Shown in pieces: positions 8,063 to 17,641 of a stretch of 64,000 nucleotides of DNA (the first letter of the stretch is position 1; each line of letters starts with the position of its first letter). Source of the stretch: Melaminivora suipulveris (GTDB taxonomy: Bacteria; Pseudomonadota; Gammaproteobacteria; Burkholderiales; Burkholderiaceae_C). A program made the translations under genes and the position numbers. The notes under the pieces are model-generated. The model ran no database searches, was not told the origin of the DNA, and saw only the letters and a list, made by a program, of their open reading frames with translations. The stretch covers positions 1,926,501 to 1,990,500 of the forward strand of contig NZ_CP027667.1 in assembly GCF_003008575.1 (NCBI RefSeq), in the 5' to 3' direction.

Positions 8063-8923
8063 TCAAGCGGGCAGGCGCGGCCCCAGCCAATCGCCCAGCG
8101 CGGCAAAGACCGGCGCCGCATCCAATTCGTTGAAGATCTCGTGGCGCAGCCCGGCGAAGCCGCGCGCGGTGAGCACGGACGCAGGCGCGGCAGCGGCGAA
8201 GGCGCGGCAGCCGGCGGGGTTCACGATGCGGTCGGCCTCGCCCCACAGCAGCAGCGTGGGGACGCTCCAAGCGGGGGCGGCAGCGATGACCTGCGTGCCG
8301 CGCGTGGCGATGTAGCGCGCCAGGCGCGCGCTGACGCGGTCGTGGCACAGCGGGTCGGCGCGGTAGGCGGAGACCACGGCGGCGTCGTGCGACAGGTCCT
8401 GCGCGTCCAGGCCGTTGCCCACGCGCAGGTTCGGCAGCAGGCGCGGCAGCGTCGCCAGGAGCAGCTTTTGCACCGGATTCAGGAACGCCGCCAGCGCCGG
8501 GGAGGACAGCACCAGCGCGTCCACCGGGCGCAGGCGCTGGGCGACGAAATCGGCCGCCACCAGGCCGCCCATGCTGTGGCCCAGCAGCACCAGCGGCTCG
8601 CCTGCCGGCATTTGCGCGCGCACGCTGTCGATGACGCGCGCCAGGTCGGCGGTGGGCTGCCCGTCCCGCGCCAGCGCACCGCGCGCGCCGCCCGAGCGGC
8701 CATGGCCGTGCTGGTCGTAGCCGCGCACGTGCAGACCCAGGGCATTCAGCTGCTGCGCCACGTGCGCGTAGCGGCCCGCGTGCTCGCCCAGGCCATGCAC
8801 CAGCACGGCGGTGGCGCGGCGCGGTGCAGGGGCCGGCAGCGGCCAGTCGTGCAGCGCCAGGGCCGGGTCGCCGGCGCTGCCGGCCAAGGTGCTGGCCTGC
8901 GCTGGCGCGGCGCTCCTGCTCAT
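8063..8923 (-). CDS. Lysophospholipase-like alpha/beta hydrolase (monoacylglycerol lipase family)
   Basis: 286 aa serine hydrolase with VLVHGLGEHAGRYAHVAQ (oxyanion region), GYDQHGHGRSGG and the nucleophile elbow LLGHSMGG; the acid Asp lies in LLLWGEADRIVNP and the His in GLRHEIFNE near the C-terminus. This set is typical of the Hydrolase_4 (PldB/monoacylglycerol lipase) family acting on lysophospholipids or monoacylglycerols. No signal peptide is seen. The start ATG at 8923 lies 11 bases behind the peptidase stop, so the two are likely co-transcribed. Confidence 0.88.
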   Translation of the reverse strand: MSRSAAPAQASTLAGSAGDPALALHDWPLPAPAPRRATAVLVHGLGEHAGRYAHVAQQLNALGLHVRGYDQHGHGRSGGARGALARDGQPTADLARVIDSVRAQMPAGEPLVLLGHSMGGLVAADFVAQRLRPVDALVLSSPALAAFLNPVQKLLLATLPRLLPNLRVGNGLDAQDLSHDAAVVSAYRADPLCHDRVSARLARYIATRGTQVIAAAPAWSVPTLLLWGEADRIVNPAGCRAFAAAAPASVLTARGFAGLRHEIFNELDAAPVFAALGDWLGPRLPA

Positions 8924-8934
8924 GGCGGGATGGG

Positions 8935-10398
8935 TCAACCGGGCAGCGCGGCGACGACCTGGGCCACCGCCGCCGTCAGCCGCTTGGCGTAGGGCACGTG
9001 CAGGAATTCGTTGGGCCCATGGGCGTTGCTCTTGGGGCCGAGCACGCCGCAGACCATCATCTGCGCCTTGGGGAAGCCTTCGCTGAGCATGTTCATCAGC
9101 GGGATGGTGCCGCCCTGGCCGATGAAGCCGCAGGGAGCGCCGAAGTGCGCAAGGCTTGCGGCATCCAGCGCGGCGCCGAACCACGGCGCGATGGCGGGCG
9201 CGTTCCAGCCGCTGGCGGCGCCGCCGCCCTCGAACGTCACCCGGGCCTGGTAGGGCGCGTTGTCCTCTAGCAGGGCGCGCATTTCCTGCACGCAGGCGGC
9301 GGCGTCCACCAGCGGCGGCAGGCGCAGGCTGAGCTTGAAGGCCGTGTAGGGGCGCAGCACATTGCCCGCGTCCTGTAAGGCCGGAAAGCCCTCGGCGCCG
9401 GTGACGGACAGCGTCGGCTCCCAGGTGCGCTTGATGAGGGCCTTGACCGGGTCCGTCGTGGTCGGCAGGGCGAACAGCGTCGAGCCGCCGCAGTCGGCGT
9501 GCGCCCAGGGGAAGCGCTTGTAGACCTCCTCGCCCAGGATGGCGGCGGTGGCGCGCGCCTGGGCCAAACGGTCGGCGGGCACTTCGCAATGAAAGCTGGC
9601 GGGCAGCAAGCGCCCGGTGCTTGAATCCTCCAGCCGGTCCAGCACCTGGCGCATGATGCGAAACGACGAGGGCACCAGCCCCGAGGCGTCGCCCGAGTGC
9701 ACGCCCTCGGTCAGGATTTCGACCTTGAGCGTGCCGCTGGCCATGCCGCGCAGACTGGTGGTGAGCCACAACTGGTCGTAATTGCCCGCGCCCGAATCCA
9801 GGCAGATGACGAGCTGCACGTCGCCCAGTTTGTCCTTGAGCGCCTCAATGTAGGCCGGCAGATCGGCGGAGCCGCTTTCCTCGCAGGTTTCGATCAGGCC
9901 GACGATGCGCGGGTGCGCCACGCCCTGGCGCTTGAGCTCCTGCACGGCGGCGATGCTGGCGTAGGCCGCGTAGCCGTCATCGGCGCCGCCGCGGCCGTAG
10001 AGCTTGCCGTCCTCGTATTTCGGATCCCACGGTCCCAGGTCGGCGCGCCAGCCGTCGAACTCGGGCTGCTTGTCCAGGTGGCCGTACATCAGCACCGTCT
10101 GGCGGCTGGCCGCGCGCGTGGCGGCGACCTCGAAGACCAGCACCGGCGTGCGGCCGGGCAGGCGCACGATCTCAAGCGAAAGGCCTGCCACCTTCTGCGC
10201 CTCGATCCACTGTGCGGCGTTCCTCAGCACCGTCTCCAGATGCCCTTGCTCGCGCCAGTCGGGCGCGAAGCCGGGCGACTTGGCGGGGATGCGGATGTAG
10301 TCGGTCAGCTCGCGCACGATGGACTCGTCCCAGGCGCGCGAGACGCGCTCCAGGGCCAGGACGGGGTCGAGGGCGGCGGTGGGCAGGGGGGCGTTCAT
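8935..10398 (-). CDS. M20 family metallopeptidase (dipeptidase/carnosinase-like)
   Basis: 487 aa zinc-dependent exopeptidase. YGHLDKQPEFDGW carries the first metal ligand (His107), GRGGADDGYAAY the bridging Asp (140) and ETCEESGSADLP the catalytic and ligand Glu pair (173-174), in the order and spacing of M20 peptidases. A dimerisation lid domain lies in the middle. The ATG at 10398 has AAGGAG four bases upstream. No signal peptide, so probably a cytoplasmic peptidase for di- or short peptides. The exact substrate is unknown. Confidence 0.92.
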   Translation of the reverse strand: MNAPLPTAALDPVLALERVSRAWDESIVRELTDYIRIPAKSPGFAPDWREQGHLETVLRNAAQWIEAQKVAGLSLEIVRLPGRTPVLVFEVAATRAASRQTVLMYGHLDKQPEFDGWRADLGPWDPKYEDGKLYGRGGADDGYAAYASIAAVQELKRQGVAHPRIVGLIETCEESGSADLPAYIEALKDKLGDVQLVICLDSGAGNYDQLWLTTSLRGMASGTLKVEILTEGVHSGDASGLVPSSFRIMRQVLDRLEDSSTGRLLPASFHCEVPADRLAQARATAAILGEEVYKRFPWAHADCGGSTLFALPTTTDPVKALIKRTWEPTLSVTGAEGFPALQDAGNVLRPYTAFKLSLRLPPLVDAAACVQEMRALLEDNAPYQARVTFEGGGAASGWNAPAIAPWFGAALDAASLAHFGAPCGFIGQGGTIPLMNMLSEGFPKAQMMVCGVLGPKSNAHGPNEFLHVPYAKRLTAAVAQVVAALPG

Positions 10399-10483
10399 GG
10401 CGGCTCCTTGGCAGCGCGGACGAGAAAAAAAGGGTGCTTTCAGGATACGCCAGCCCGTGCGGGCCGGGCAATTGGCAGGGCGC

Positions 10484-11650
10484 TCAGCCAGGGTCGTTCT
10501 CCACCCGGTTGCGCCCGCCCGCCTTGGCGGCATACAGCGCACGGTCGGCGCTGGCGATCAGCGCCGTGGCGTCGGGCGCGTCGCCGCCTCCGGCTTCGAT
10601 GGCGCCCAGCCCAACGCTGACGGTGGCCGCGATGGCGCCCCGCTCTCCTGCGAAGGGCTGCTCCTGCACGGTCCGCCGCAGCGCCTCCGCCACGGTGCGC
10701 GCGCCCTCTGCCGAAGTGCCGGGCAGCAGCACCATGAACTCCTCGCCGCCATAGCGGCCCGCCATGTCCTGCGCGCGCACGCAGCCACGCAGCCGCGCCG
10801 CCAGTTCGCGCAGCACCAGGTCGCCCGTCAGGTGGCCATGGCTGTCGTTGATGAGCTTGAAGTGGTCGATGTCCAGCAGCAGCAGGGCGTAGCCGTCCCC
10901 AGAGCGCGCCGCCTGTGCCAGGCCGCGCTCCAGGGCCTGCACCACCGCCCGGCGGTTGGCCAGGCCGGTCAGGCCATCGTGCATGGCCAGGTGGTGCAAG
11001 GCGGCGTCCGCGCGCGCCTTGGCCATCAGGATGAAACCCAGCGCCGAAAGCAGCACCACGACGAAAGCCAGCACCAGGCTGATGGACTGCAGGCCACCCG
11101 ACTGCAGCAGATGGCTGGCGCTGAACTGCCCCGCGCCGGCCCGCCAGCCGCGCAGGCCAAACATGATGAACTGCAGCGCCAGCCCGGCGCTGAGCAGCCA
11201 CATGCCGCGCGTCGGCTGCTGCAACTGCGGGCCGGGACGCCACAGGGCGTGCAGCATCATGGCCGCCTGCAGCGGCACCACGACGCCGACGATGACCACC
11301 CTGGCGGTGAAGTCGTCGACATGGCGCAGGCACAACAGCGCCATCGCCAGCACCGGCAGCGCCATGCGCCACCACGGCCTGGCGCGCCCCCGGAATTGCT
11401 CGATCGCCGCCAGCGCCAGCGCGAAGTTGCCCGCCAGCAAGGTGTTGGCCAGCACGTTGCTGACCCAGCGAGGCCCCTGCCCGTCCAGCGCAAACAGCAG
11501 GAAGGCCAGGCCGTTCAGCAGCATGGCCAGCGCCCACAGGCCCAGGCCCTCGCGCCGCTCGTGTGGCGCGATCAGCAGAGCCAGCGCCATGGCAAAGGAA
11601 GCCGCCGCGGTCATGACCATCATGGTGGGGACATCCAGCAACGGCAGCAC
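10484..11650 (-). CDS. Membrane-bound diguanylate cyclase (GGDEF), first of two tandem paralogues
   Basis: 388 aa. Residues 1-210 hold several hydrophobic segments (about six membrane spans) with no known ligand-binding motif. The C-terminal GGDEF domain runs from about 215, with DGLTGLANRR, LLDIDHFKLIND and the active-site motif GGEEF at 301-305. RAQD at 292-295 lies exactly five residues before the motif and forms the inhibitory c-di-GMP I-site. All residues needed for c-di-GMP synthesis are present. It shares the same architecture with the next gene, with which it probably forms a duplicated pair. Confidence 0.92.
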   Translation of the reverse strand: MLPLLDVPTMMVMTAAASFAMALALLIAPHERREGLGLWALAMLLNGLAFLLFALDGQGPRWVSNVLANTLLAGNFALALAAIEQFRGRARPWWRMALPVLAMALLCLRHVDDFTARVVIVGVVVPLQAAMMLHALWRPGPQLQQPTRGMWLLSAGLALQFIMFGLRGWRAGAGQFSASHLLQSGGLQSISLVLAFVVVLLSALGFILMAKARADAALHHLAMHDGLTGLANRRAVVQALERGLAQAARSGDGYALLLLDIDHFKLINDSHGHLTGDLVLRELAARLRGCVRAQDMAGRYGGEEFMVLLPGTSAEGARTVAEALRRTVQEQPFAGERGAIAATVSVGLGAIEAGGGDAPDATALIASADRALYAAKAGGRNRVENDPG

Positions 11651-11707
11651 GGTCAGCCCTTCCTTTTCCTGTTGTCGTGTGTCGACTTGTCCGCCGGCGT
11701 TGCGGGT

Positions 11708-12883
11708 TCAGCCGGCGTCAGCGGGGCACTCGGGCGCCGGGCCATGTTGCACGCGATTGCGCCCGGCCTGCTTGGCGGCGTACAGCGCCCGGTCGGCTGC
11801 GTCGATCAGCGCCTCGCCGCAGCCAGGCGCGTGGGGGCGGGCGGCGCACACGCCCAGGCTGATGGTCACGGCGATCGGCCCGTCGGGTTGCGGGCAGGGC
11901 GTGTCCTGCACTGCCTGGCGCAGCGTTTCGGCCACCTGCAGCGCGCCGGCCAGGTCGGTGCCGGGCAGCAGCACCAGGAATTCCTCGCCGCCGTAGCGCC
12001 CCGGCAGGTCCTGCCGGCGCAGCCGCGCGGCCAGCACGCCGGCGACGTGGCGCAGCACCTGGTCGCCCGCCCGGTGGCCACGCGTGTCGTTGACGGTCTT
12101 GAAGTGGTCGATGTCCAGCAGCACCAGCGCGTAGGGGCCGCGTATGCGCACGGCATGCGCCATGTCGCGCGCCAGCGCCTGCACCAGCGTGCGCCGGTTG
12201 GCCAGCCCGGTCAGCGCGTCGTGCGAGGCCAGATGCCGGTTGGCGGCGTCGGCGCGGTCCTTGGTCATCAGGAGCAGGCCCAGCGAGGCCAGGATGATGG
12301 TCACGAAAGCCAGCACGAAGACGGCCGCCTGCGTGGGGCTGATCTGCAGCAGGCCGGCGTTGTCCATGTGCCGGGACAGCGCCAGCGCGCCGCGCCCGAG
12401 CATCAAGAGCACCTCGGCCAGCACGGACGCGCTCAGCAGCCAGGCGCCGCGCGGCTGCGCGGGCGCCAGCGGCCGCCACAGCGCCCACAGCACCAGGGCC
12501 AGTTGCGCCGGCCCAAGCGTGCCGACGATGATCTGGCGCGCCCGGTAGTCGCCCGCGAACCAGCCGAACAACAGGAGCCCGAGCGCCACCGGCAGCGCCA
12601 TGCGCCACCATGGCAGCGGCCGGCCGTGGAACTGCTCCACCGCCGCCAGCATGAGCGCGAAGACCCCGGTCAGCAGCGTGTTGGCCAGCACCACGCTGGC
12701 CGCGTCGGGGATCTGCCCGCGCAGCGCATACAGCGCGTAGCAGCTGCCGTGCAGCACCAGCGCCAACGCCCACAGGCCCACGCCCTCGCGCGCTTCGGGC
12801 CGCACCACCGCCATGGCGGTGGCCATGGCGAACGACGCCGCCGCCGTCATGACCAGCATCGTGAATACGTCGAGAAGCGGCAC
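11708..12883 (-). CDS. Membrane-bound diguanylate cyclase (GGDEF), second tandem paralogue
   Basis: 391 aa, the same architecture as the preceding gene: multi-span N-terminus (1-205) and a GGDEF domain with DALTGLANRR, LLDIDHFKTVND, GGEEF at 298-302 and an I-site RRQD at 289-292. The N-terminal starts (PLLDVFTMLVMTAAASFAM versus PLLDVPTMMVMTAAASFAM) show a duplication rather than two independent genes. It is predicted to make c-di-GMP in response to an unknown membrane signal. It lies about 70 bases downstream of the chemoreceptor gene, so the three may form one signalling operon. Confidence 0.92.
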   Translation of the reverse strand: MPLLDVFTMLVMTAAASFAMATAMAVVRPEAREGVGLWALALVLHGSCYALYALRGQIPDAASVVLANTLLTGVFALMLAAVEQFHGRPLPWWRMALPVALGLLLFGWFAGDYRARQIIVGTLGPAQLALVLWALWRPLAPAQPRGAWLLSASVLAEVLLMLGRGALALSRHMDNAGLLQISPTQAAVFVLAFVTIILASLGLLLMTKDRADAANRHLASHDALTGLANRRTLVQALARDMAHAVRIRGPYALVLLDIDHFKTVNDTRGHRAGDQVLRHVAGVLAARLRRQDLPGRYGGEEFLVLLPGTDLAGALQVAETLRQAVQDTPCPQPDGPIAVTISLGVCAARPHAPGCGEALIDAADRALYAAKQAGRNRVQHGPAPECPADAG

Positions 12884-12954
12884 GGTCGGCAGGCAAAAGA
12901 ACGGGGAGCACGAGGATACGCCGGCCGGCGGCGCCCTGGCCGCCCGGCGCGCGC

Positions 12955-14967
12955 TCAGCCCGCCTGCAGGGCCAATGCTCGCGCGGCGGGTGCGTGCGTC
13001 ACCGCGCGCAGAGCGGCGTCGGCGCTATCGGCTGCGTCCAGCCGGAAGACCTGCACCGCTGCCGCCAGGCGCGCCGCCTGCTCGCGCAGGCTCATGGCCG
13101 CGGCGGCGGACTCTTCCACCAGCGCGGCGTTTTGCTGCGTCATCTGGTCCAGTTGTCCCACCGCCTGGTTGACCTGGCCGATGCCGCTGGCCTGTTCGGC
13201 GGCGGCGGCGCTGATCTCGCCGACGATGCCGCCCACGCGCTGCACGCTGCCGACGATCTCGTCCATGGTGCTGCCGGCATTGCGCACCAGGCGCGCGCCG
13301 GATTCGACCTGCTGCACCGAATCCTGGATGAGCTGGCGGATCTCGCGCGCCGCCTCGCCCGAGCGTCCGGCCAGCGCACGCACTTCGCCGGCGACCACGG
13401 CAAAGCCCCGGCCCTGCTCGCCGGCGCGCGCGGCTTCCACGGCGGCGTTCAGCGCCAGGATGTTGGTCTGGAACGCGATGCCGTCGATGACCTGGATGAT
13501 GTCGGCGATCTTGCGGCTGGCGGTGTTGATGCCGTCCATGGTGGCCACCACCTCGCCCACCGCCTGGCCGCCGCGCAGCGCCACCTCGGCGGCGCCGGCG
13601 GCGAGCTGGTGCGCCTGGCGCGCCGCGTCGGCCGATTGCTGCACCGTGGCGGTGAGCTGCTCCATGCTCTGCGCCGTCTGCGCCAGGCTGCCGGCCGTGG
13701 CCTCGGTGCGCGCGGACAGATCCTGGTTGCCGCTGGCGATCTCGGCGCTGGCGGTGTCGATGCCGCCCGCCGCCTCGCGCACCTGGCGCAGCATCTGCAC
13801 GTAGCGCTGGCGCATGCCCTCGACCTCGCGCACCAGAGCGCCGATCTCGTCGCGCCGCTCGGTGGCGAAACTCTGCGTCAGGTCGCCCTGCGCCACCGTG
13901 GTCAGCGCGCCGGTCAGGCTGCCCAGCGGCTGGCTGACGCCGCGGCGCAGCACCACCAGCAGGCCCGCGCCCAGCAGCGCCAGCGCCAGTGCCAGCAACG
14001 CCCACAGCGCGATGTTGACGCCGCGCTGGCCGGCCATGGCCTCGGCGTCGGGCACCTCGGCCACCACCCACCAGCCGGCCTGGGTCGGGCGCATCAGCGC
14101 CCAGGCATCCTGGGTGGCCGGATGCAGCAGCGCCTGCGCCTGGCGCACGTAGCCCTCGGGCGCGGCGGGCAGCGCCTGCAGGAACGGCAGGGCCTGCGGG
14201 AAGGCCTCCAGCACGCGCTGCCCGGCGGCGCTGGGGTGGTAGATGAAGCGCGCGTCCTGCGGCTTGGCGCCGGGGGCGATGACGTACACGCCGCCGCGCT
14301 CGAAAAAGCGTGTCTGCGCGACCTGCTTTTGCAGCATGGCCTGGAAGATGCTCACGTCGTTGCCGATGAACAGCAGCGCCACGGCGCGCCCGCCCGCGTC
14401 CTTGATCGGCAGGTAGTGGCCCATGTAGCTCTTGCCACCCGCCTTGACCAGACCGGTGAAGGGCTCGCCGCGCAGCACCGTGGCGTAGGCGGCGTCGGTG
14501 CGCGGCAGCGGCGCGTCCAGCGCGCGCTGGCCTTCGGCGTTCTTGACCGAAGTGGTCACAGCGACGAAATCGTCGCCGCGGCGCGCATACACGGCGGCCA
14601 CGCCGCCGGTCTCGCCGGCGAACTTGTCCACGGCGCTGGTGTCGCCGTTGACCAGGCCGCCATAGCTGCGCAGCTCGCCGGCGGCTTCGTCCAGCTGCAT
14701 GGTGGCCTCGAAGTAGCGCTGAAAGCCCTTCATGGCGCCGCGCACCAGTTCGCGGTTGGTGTTGTCGGCGGCGTCCAGCGATTGCGCCACCGCCTGCGCC
14801 GTGGTGCCGATGCTCTGCACCAGCTGCGCGCGCGTGCTGCGTTCGGTCAGCACGGCCAGGGCGATGCCCACAAGGACCAGCACCGCCGCCACCAGCGCCA
14901 CGGCCAGGAGGGTGACGCGCCGGGCGACGGAACGGTTGCGGGAGGGGGAAATGGCGGCGGTGGCCAT
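12955..14967 (-). CDS. Methyl-accepting chemotaxis protein with Cache sensor
   Basis: 670 aa. A first membrane span at about 20-42, a large periplasmic region (about 45-325) with double-Cache features such as [14 protein letters not shown] and a helical N-terminal part, a second span at about 330-352, a HAMP linker ([20 protein letters not shown]) and a long coiled-coil signalling domain. The receptor tip [20 protein letters not shown] binds CheA/CheW. There is no NWETF-like CheR-docking pentapeptide at the C-terminus. Ligand unknown; Cache domains of this kind often bind small organic acids or amino acids. Confidence 0.94.
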   Translation of the reverse strand: MATAAISPSRNRSVARRVTLLAVALVAAVLVLVGIALAVLTERSTRAQLVQSIGTTAQAVAQSLDAADNTNRELVRGAMKGFQRYFEATMQLDEAAGELRSYGGLVNGDTSAVDKFAGETGGVAAVYARRGDDFVAVTTSVKNAEGQRALDAPLPRTDAAYATVLRGEPFTGLVKAGGKSYMGHYLPIKDAGGRAVALLFIGNDVSIFQAMLQKQVAQTRFFERGGVYVIAPGAKPQDARFIYHPSAAGQRVLEAFPQALPFLQALPAAPEGYVRQAQALLHPATQDAWALMRPTQAGWWVVAEVPDAEAMAGQRGVNIALWALLALALALLGAGLLVVLRRGVSQPLGSLTGALTTVAQGDLTQSFATERRDEIGALVREVEGMRQRYVQMLRQVREAAGGIDTASAEIASGNQDLSARTEATAGSLAQTAQSMEQLTATVQQSADAARQAHQLAAGAAEVALRGGQAVGEVVATMDGINTASRKIADIIQVIDGIAFQTNILALNAAVEAARAGEQGRGFAVVAGEVRALAGRSGEAAREIRQLIQDSVQQVESGARLVRNAGSTMDEIVGSVQRVGGIVGEISAAAAEQASGIGQVNQAVGQLDQMTQQNAALVEESAAAAMSLREQAARLAAAVQVFRLDAADSADAALRAVTHAPAARALALQAG

Positions 14968-15060
14968 GGTGCGGGACTCCAGAAAAACGTCGGCAGGCCC
15001 GTCAACGCGGGCCGGTGGGCGAATCTACGGCAGCGCGCGGTTTACATTTATTCACGAATT

Positions 15061-15084
15061 CCCTTACGCAGTGCCGCGTAGGGG
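15061..15084. other. Small inverted repeat behind metW
   Basis: CCCTTACGC and GCGTAGGGG pair across a six-base loop (eight Watson-Crick pairs and one wobble). It has no T-run, so it is not a standard intrinsic terminator. It lies in the 211-base gap between metW and the chemoreceptor gene and may serve as an mRNA 3' end or as an operator. Confidence 0.4.
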
Positions 15085-15117
15085 ACACGCGGCTGCGCCG
15101 CCTGCCCTCACCAGGTT

Positions 15118-15182
15118 TTGGAGTGTTTTCGGGCCCCAGCCGGCGTATATCAAGCGCTGAAAGCTATTATTTTTATAGCTAT
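15118..15182 (+). repeat. Dispersed hairpin element, family A copy 4
   Basis: Contains CCAGCCGGCGTATATCAAGC and the terminal palindrome GCTAT-tattttt-ATAGC (15163-15179). The metW stop codon lies in its last bases. Confidence 0.88.
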
Positions 15183-15772
15183 TGCGAACCGTCCCGCTCG
15201 AAGTGGAAGACCGCCGTGCCTGCGCGCGCGTTGGGCGCAAAGCGCACCACCTGCCCGTCCTGCAGGCCAAAGGCATCCAGCACGCGCAGCTGGTTGCGGT
15301 GCGCCAGCACCTCGAAATCCTTGTAGGTGCCCACGCGGATGTTGGGCGTGTCATACCACTGGTAGGGCAGGCGCCGCGTGACCGGCATGCGCCCGCGCAG
15401 CACCGACAGGCGGTTCGGCCAGTGCGCGAAGTTGGGGAAGGCGACGATGCCGCTCTTGCCCACGCGCGCGGTCTCGCGCAGCATGACCTCGGCGTTGCGC
15501 AGGTGCTGCAGCGTGTCGATCTGCAGCACCACGTCGAAGCTGCCCTCCTCGAACATCGCCAGGCCCTCGTCCAGGTTGAGCTGGATGACGTTCACGCCGC
15601 GGCGCACGCAGGCCAGCACGTTGGCGTCGGCGATCTCCACGCCGTAGCCGGTGCATTCGCGCGTGCGCTGCAACAGGTCGAGCAGCGCGCCGTCGCCGCA
15701 GCCCAGGTCGAGCACGCGGCTGCCTTCGGGTACCAGGCGGGCGATGGCGTCCATGGTCAGGTGGTCGCTCAT
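15179..15772 (-). CDS. metW: Methionine biosynthesis protein MetW
   Basis: 197 aa SAM-methyltransferase-like protein with LDLGCGDG at 21-28, [10 protein letters not shown] and FPNFAHW, characteristic of MetW. MetW acts with MetX in the acyl-homoserine branch of methionine synthesis, where it supports MetX activity by direct interaction in species studied. It overlaps the metX stop by four bases (ATGA), the standard metXW arrangement. Its stop codon is supplied by a dispersed repeat element. Confidence 0.95.
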   Translation of the reverse strand: MSDHLTMDAIARLVPEGSRVLDLGCGDGALLDLLQRTRECTGYGVEIADANVLACVRRGVNVIQLNLDEGLAMFEEGSFDVVLQIDTLQHLRNAEVMLRETARVGKSGIVAFPNFAHWPNRLSVLRGRMPVTRRLPYQWYDTPNIRVGTYKDFEVLAHRNQLRVLDAFGLQDGQVVRFAPNARAGTAVFHFERDGSQ

Positions 15773-16902
15773 GCCAGCTCCTTTGCGACGTTGTCGAAGT
15801 AGGCGCGCACCACGGCCATGTAGCGTGGGTCGTCGAGCAGGAAGGCGTCGTGGCCGTGCGGCGCGTCGATCTCGGCGTAGGTCACGCTGCGGCGGTTTTC
15901 CAGCAGCGCCTGGACGATCTCGCGGCTGCGCTGGGGCGAAAAACGCCAGTCGGTGGAAAAGCTGACCAGCAGAAATTTCGCCCGCGCCACGGCCAGCGCC
16001 TGTGCCAGGCGTCCGCCGTGCTGGCGCGCCGGGTCGAAGTAGTCCAGCGCGCGGGTGATCAGCAAATAGGTGTTGGCGTCGAAATATTCGCTGAACTTGT
16101 CGCCCTGGTGGCGCAGGTAGCTCTCGATCTGGAATTCGACATCCTGCGTGCTGTACTGGTAGCCGCCGTTGACCGCATTCCTCAGCTCACGGCCGAATTT
16201 CTCGTTCATCACGTCGTCGGACAGGTAGGTGATGTGGCCGATCATGCGGGCGATGCGCAGGCCGCGTTTGGGCACCACGCCATGGCGATAGAAATGCCCG
16301 CCATGGAAGTCCGGGTCGGTGACGATGGCGCGGCGCGCGACCTCGTTGAAGGCGATGTTCTCCGCCGTCAGGTTGGGCGCGCTGGCCACCACCACGGCGT
16401 GGCGCATGCGCTCCGGGTATTGCAGCGTCCAGGACAGCGCCTGCATGCCGCCCAGGCTGCCGCCCATGACGGCAGCGAGTTGCCGGATGCCCAGGGCGTC
16501 GAGCAGCCGCGCCTGCGCGTTGACCCAGTCCTCGACGGTGACCACGGGGAAGTCCGCGCCATAGACCTCGCCCGTGTCCGGGTTCACGTGCATCGGCCCG
16601 GTCGAGCCGAAGCACGAGCCCAGGTTGTTCACGCCGATGACGAAGAAGCGATTCGTGTCCAGGCTCTTGCCGGGGCCGATCATGTTGTCCCACCAGCCCT
16701 CGCTCCTGGGCTGGCCGGCGTAGCGGCCGGCGACGTGGTGCGAGGCGTTGAGCGCGTGGCACACCAGCACGGCGTTGTCGCGCGCGGCGTTCAGCTCGCC
16801 ATAGGTCTCGTAGGTCAGCTGGTAGTCGCGGATGGCGGCGCCCGAGGCAAGCGCCAGCGGCTCGGCAAAGCCCATGGTCTGCGGTGTGGCGATGAGCGTC
16901 AT
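15769..16902 (-). CDS. metX: Homoserine O-acyltransferase MetX
   Basis: 377 aa alpha/beta-hydrolase-fold enzyme that acylates homoserine as the first committed step to methionine. The nucleophile Ser149 is in GGSLGGMQ, the catalytic Asp in [10 protein letters not shown] and the His in [12 protein letters not shown] near the C-terminus. Whether the donor is acetyl-CoA or succinyl-CoA cannot be told reliably from the family alone; in this order both occur. The ATG lies eight bases after a terminator-like hairpin, suggesting control by attenuation. Cotranscribed with metW. Confidence 0.95.
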   Translation of the reverse strand: MTLIATPQTMGFAEPLALASGAAIRDYQLTYETYGELNAARDNAVLVCHALNASHHVAGRYAGQPRSEGWWDNMIGPGKSLDTNRFFVIGVNNLGSCFGSTGPMHVNPDTGEVYGADFPVVTVEDWVNAQARLLDALGIRQLAAVMGGSLGGMQALSWTLQYPERMRHAVVVASAPNLTAENIAFNEVARRAIVTDPDFHGGHFYRHGVVPKRGLRIARMIGHITYLSDDVMNEKFGRELRNAVNGGYQYSTQDVEFQIESYLRHQGDKFSEYFDANTYLLITRALDYFDPARQHGGRLAQALAVARAKFLLVSFSTDWRFSPQRSREIVQALLENRRSVTYAEIDAPHGHDAFLLDDPRYMAVVRAYFDNVAKELA

Positions 16903-16907
16903 GGCAA

Positions 16908-16942
16908 CAAAAAACCCGGCTCGCCAAAGAAGCGGGCCGGGT
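16908..16942 (-). terminator. Intrinsic-terminator-like hairpin directly before metX
   Basis: On the minus strand ACCCGGC and GCCGGGT form a seven-pair stem with a 15-base loop followed by TTTTTTG, ending eight bases before the metX ATG. There is no room for a promoter between it and the start codon, so it either attenuates metX or terminates leakage from the upstream gene at the cost of metX. Confidence 0.75.
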
Positions 16943-16981
16943 CGGATTGCATGCGTGCGATCGGGCGCGTCTTTAGCGGTA

Positions 16982-17008
16982 TTTATAAAGCGCCCGCAAT
17001 CGGTGCAA
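16982..17008 (-). promoter_or_regulatory. Candidate sigma-70 promoter for metXW
   Basis: On the minus strand TTGCAC (17003-17008) and TATAAA (16982-16987) are separated by 15 bases, slightly short; shifting the -10 to overlapping AT bases gives 16-17. It would start a leader of about 70 bases that contains the hairpin before metX. Confidence 0.45.
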
Positions 17009-17028
17009 ATCGGCGCGTCTGGCGCGGA

Positions 17029-17601
17029 TTATGCCAAAGCGGGCGCCATCAGCGCCATCACGCCCAGCGCCAGGAAGATCACCGCCGACACCAGATGCAC
17101 GGCGCGGATCGGCACGCGGCGCGTGATGCGCTCGCCCAGCCAGATCACCGGCGCGTTGGCCAGCATCATGCCCAGCGTGGTGCCGGCCACGACCCACAGG
17201 TAGGCGTCGTACTGCGCGGCCAGCATGACGGTGGCCACCTGCGTCTTGTCGCCCATCTCGGCCAGGAAGAAGGCCAGGGCGGTGGCGCCGAACACGCCCA
17301 GGCGCGGCGCGGCGGCGCCGGCCTCATCGTCATCGAGCTTGTCGGGAATCAGCATCCACACCGCCATGGCGATGAAGGACAGGCCCAGGACCCAGCGCAG
17401 CGTCTGCGGGCCCAGCACCGTGGTCACCCAGGCGCCCACGGCGCCGGCCAGCACGTGGTTGAACAGCGTGGCCACGAGGATGCCGAGGGCGATCGGCCAG
17501 GGCCGTTGGTACCGCGCCGCCAGCACCAGCGACAACAGCTGCGTCTTGTCGCCCATTTCGGCCAGGGCGACGATGGAGGCGGACACGAGAAAGGCTTCCA
17601 T
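17029..17601 (-). CDS. TMEM165/GDT1 (UPF0016) family manganese exporter
   Basis: 190 aa integral membrane protein with six predicted spans in two homologous halves, each holding the family signature: LAEMGDKTQ at about 13-21 and again at about 113-121. These Glu-Gly-Asp-Lys-Thr motifs form the cation path in a family that exports Mn(II) (bacterial MneA/Gdt1 type). The ATG at 17601 is chosen because the protein then begins at the first helix. The strongest functional evidence is the manganese riboswitch just upstream on the same strand: expression should rise with excess manganese. Confidence 0.9.
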   Translation of the reverse strand: MEAFLVSASIVALAEMGDKTQLLSLVLAARYQRPWPIALGILVATLFNHVLAGAVGAWVTTVLGPQTLRWVLGLSFIAMAVWMLIPDKLDDDEAGAAAPRLGVFGATALAFFLAEMGDKTQVATVMLAAQYDAYLWVVAGTTLGMMLANAPVIWLGERITRRVPIRAVHLVSAVIFLALGVMALMAPALA

Positions 17602-17641
17602 GAGAGGACTCGGACAGGCGCGGCCGGCGTTGGACGGACAG

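Noticed and set aside
10319..13804. 1161-codon plus-strand open frame across both cyclases and the chemoreceptor
   Set aside because: Product is low-complexity His/Gln/Arg-rich, typical of antisense frames at this base composition; three well-formed proteins lie on the other strand.
16902..16980. SAM-II riboswitch before metX
   Set aside because: The leader lacks the recognisable SAM-II pseudoknot sequence; only the terminator-like hairpin is supported.
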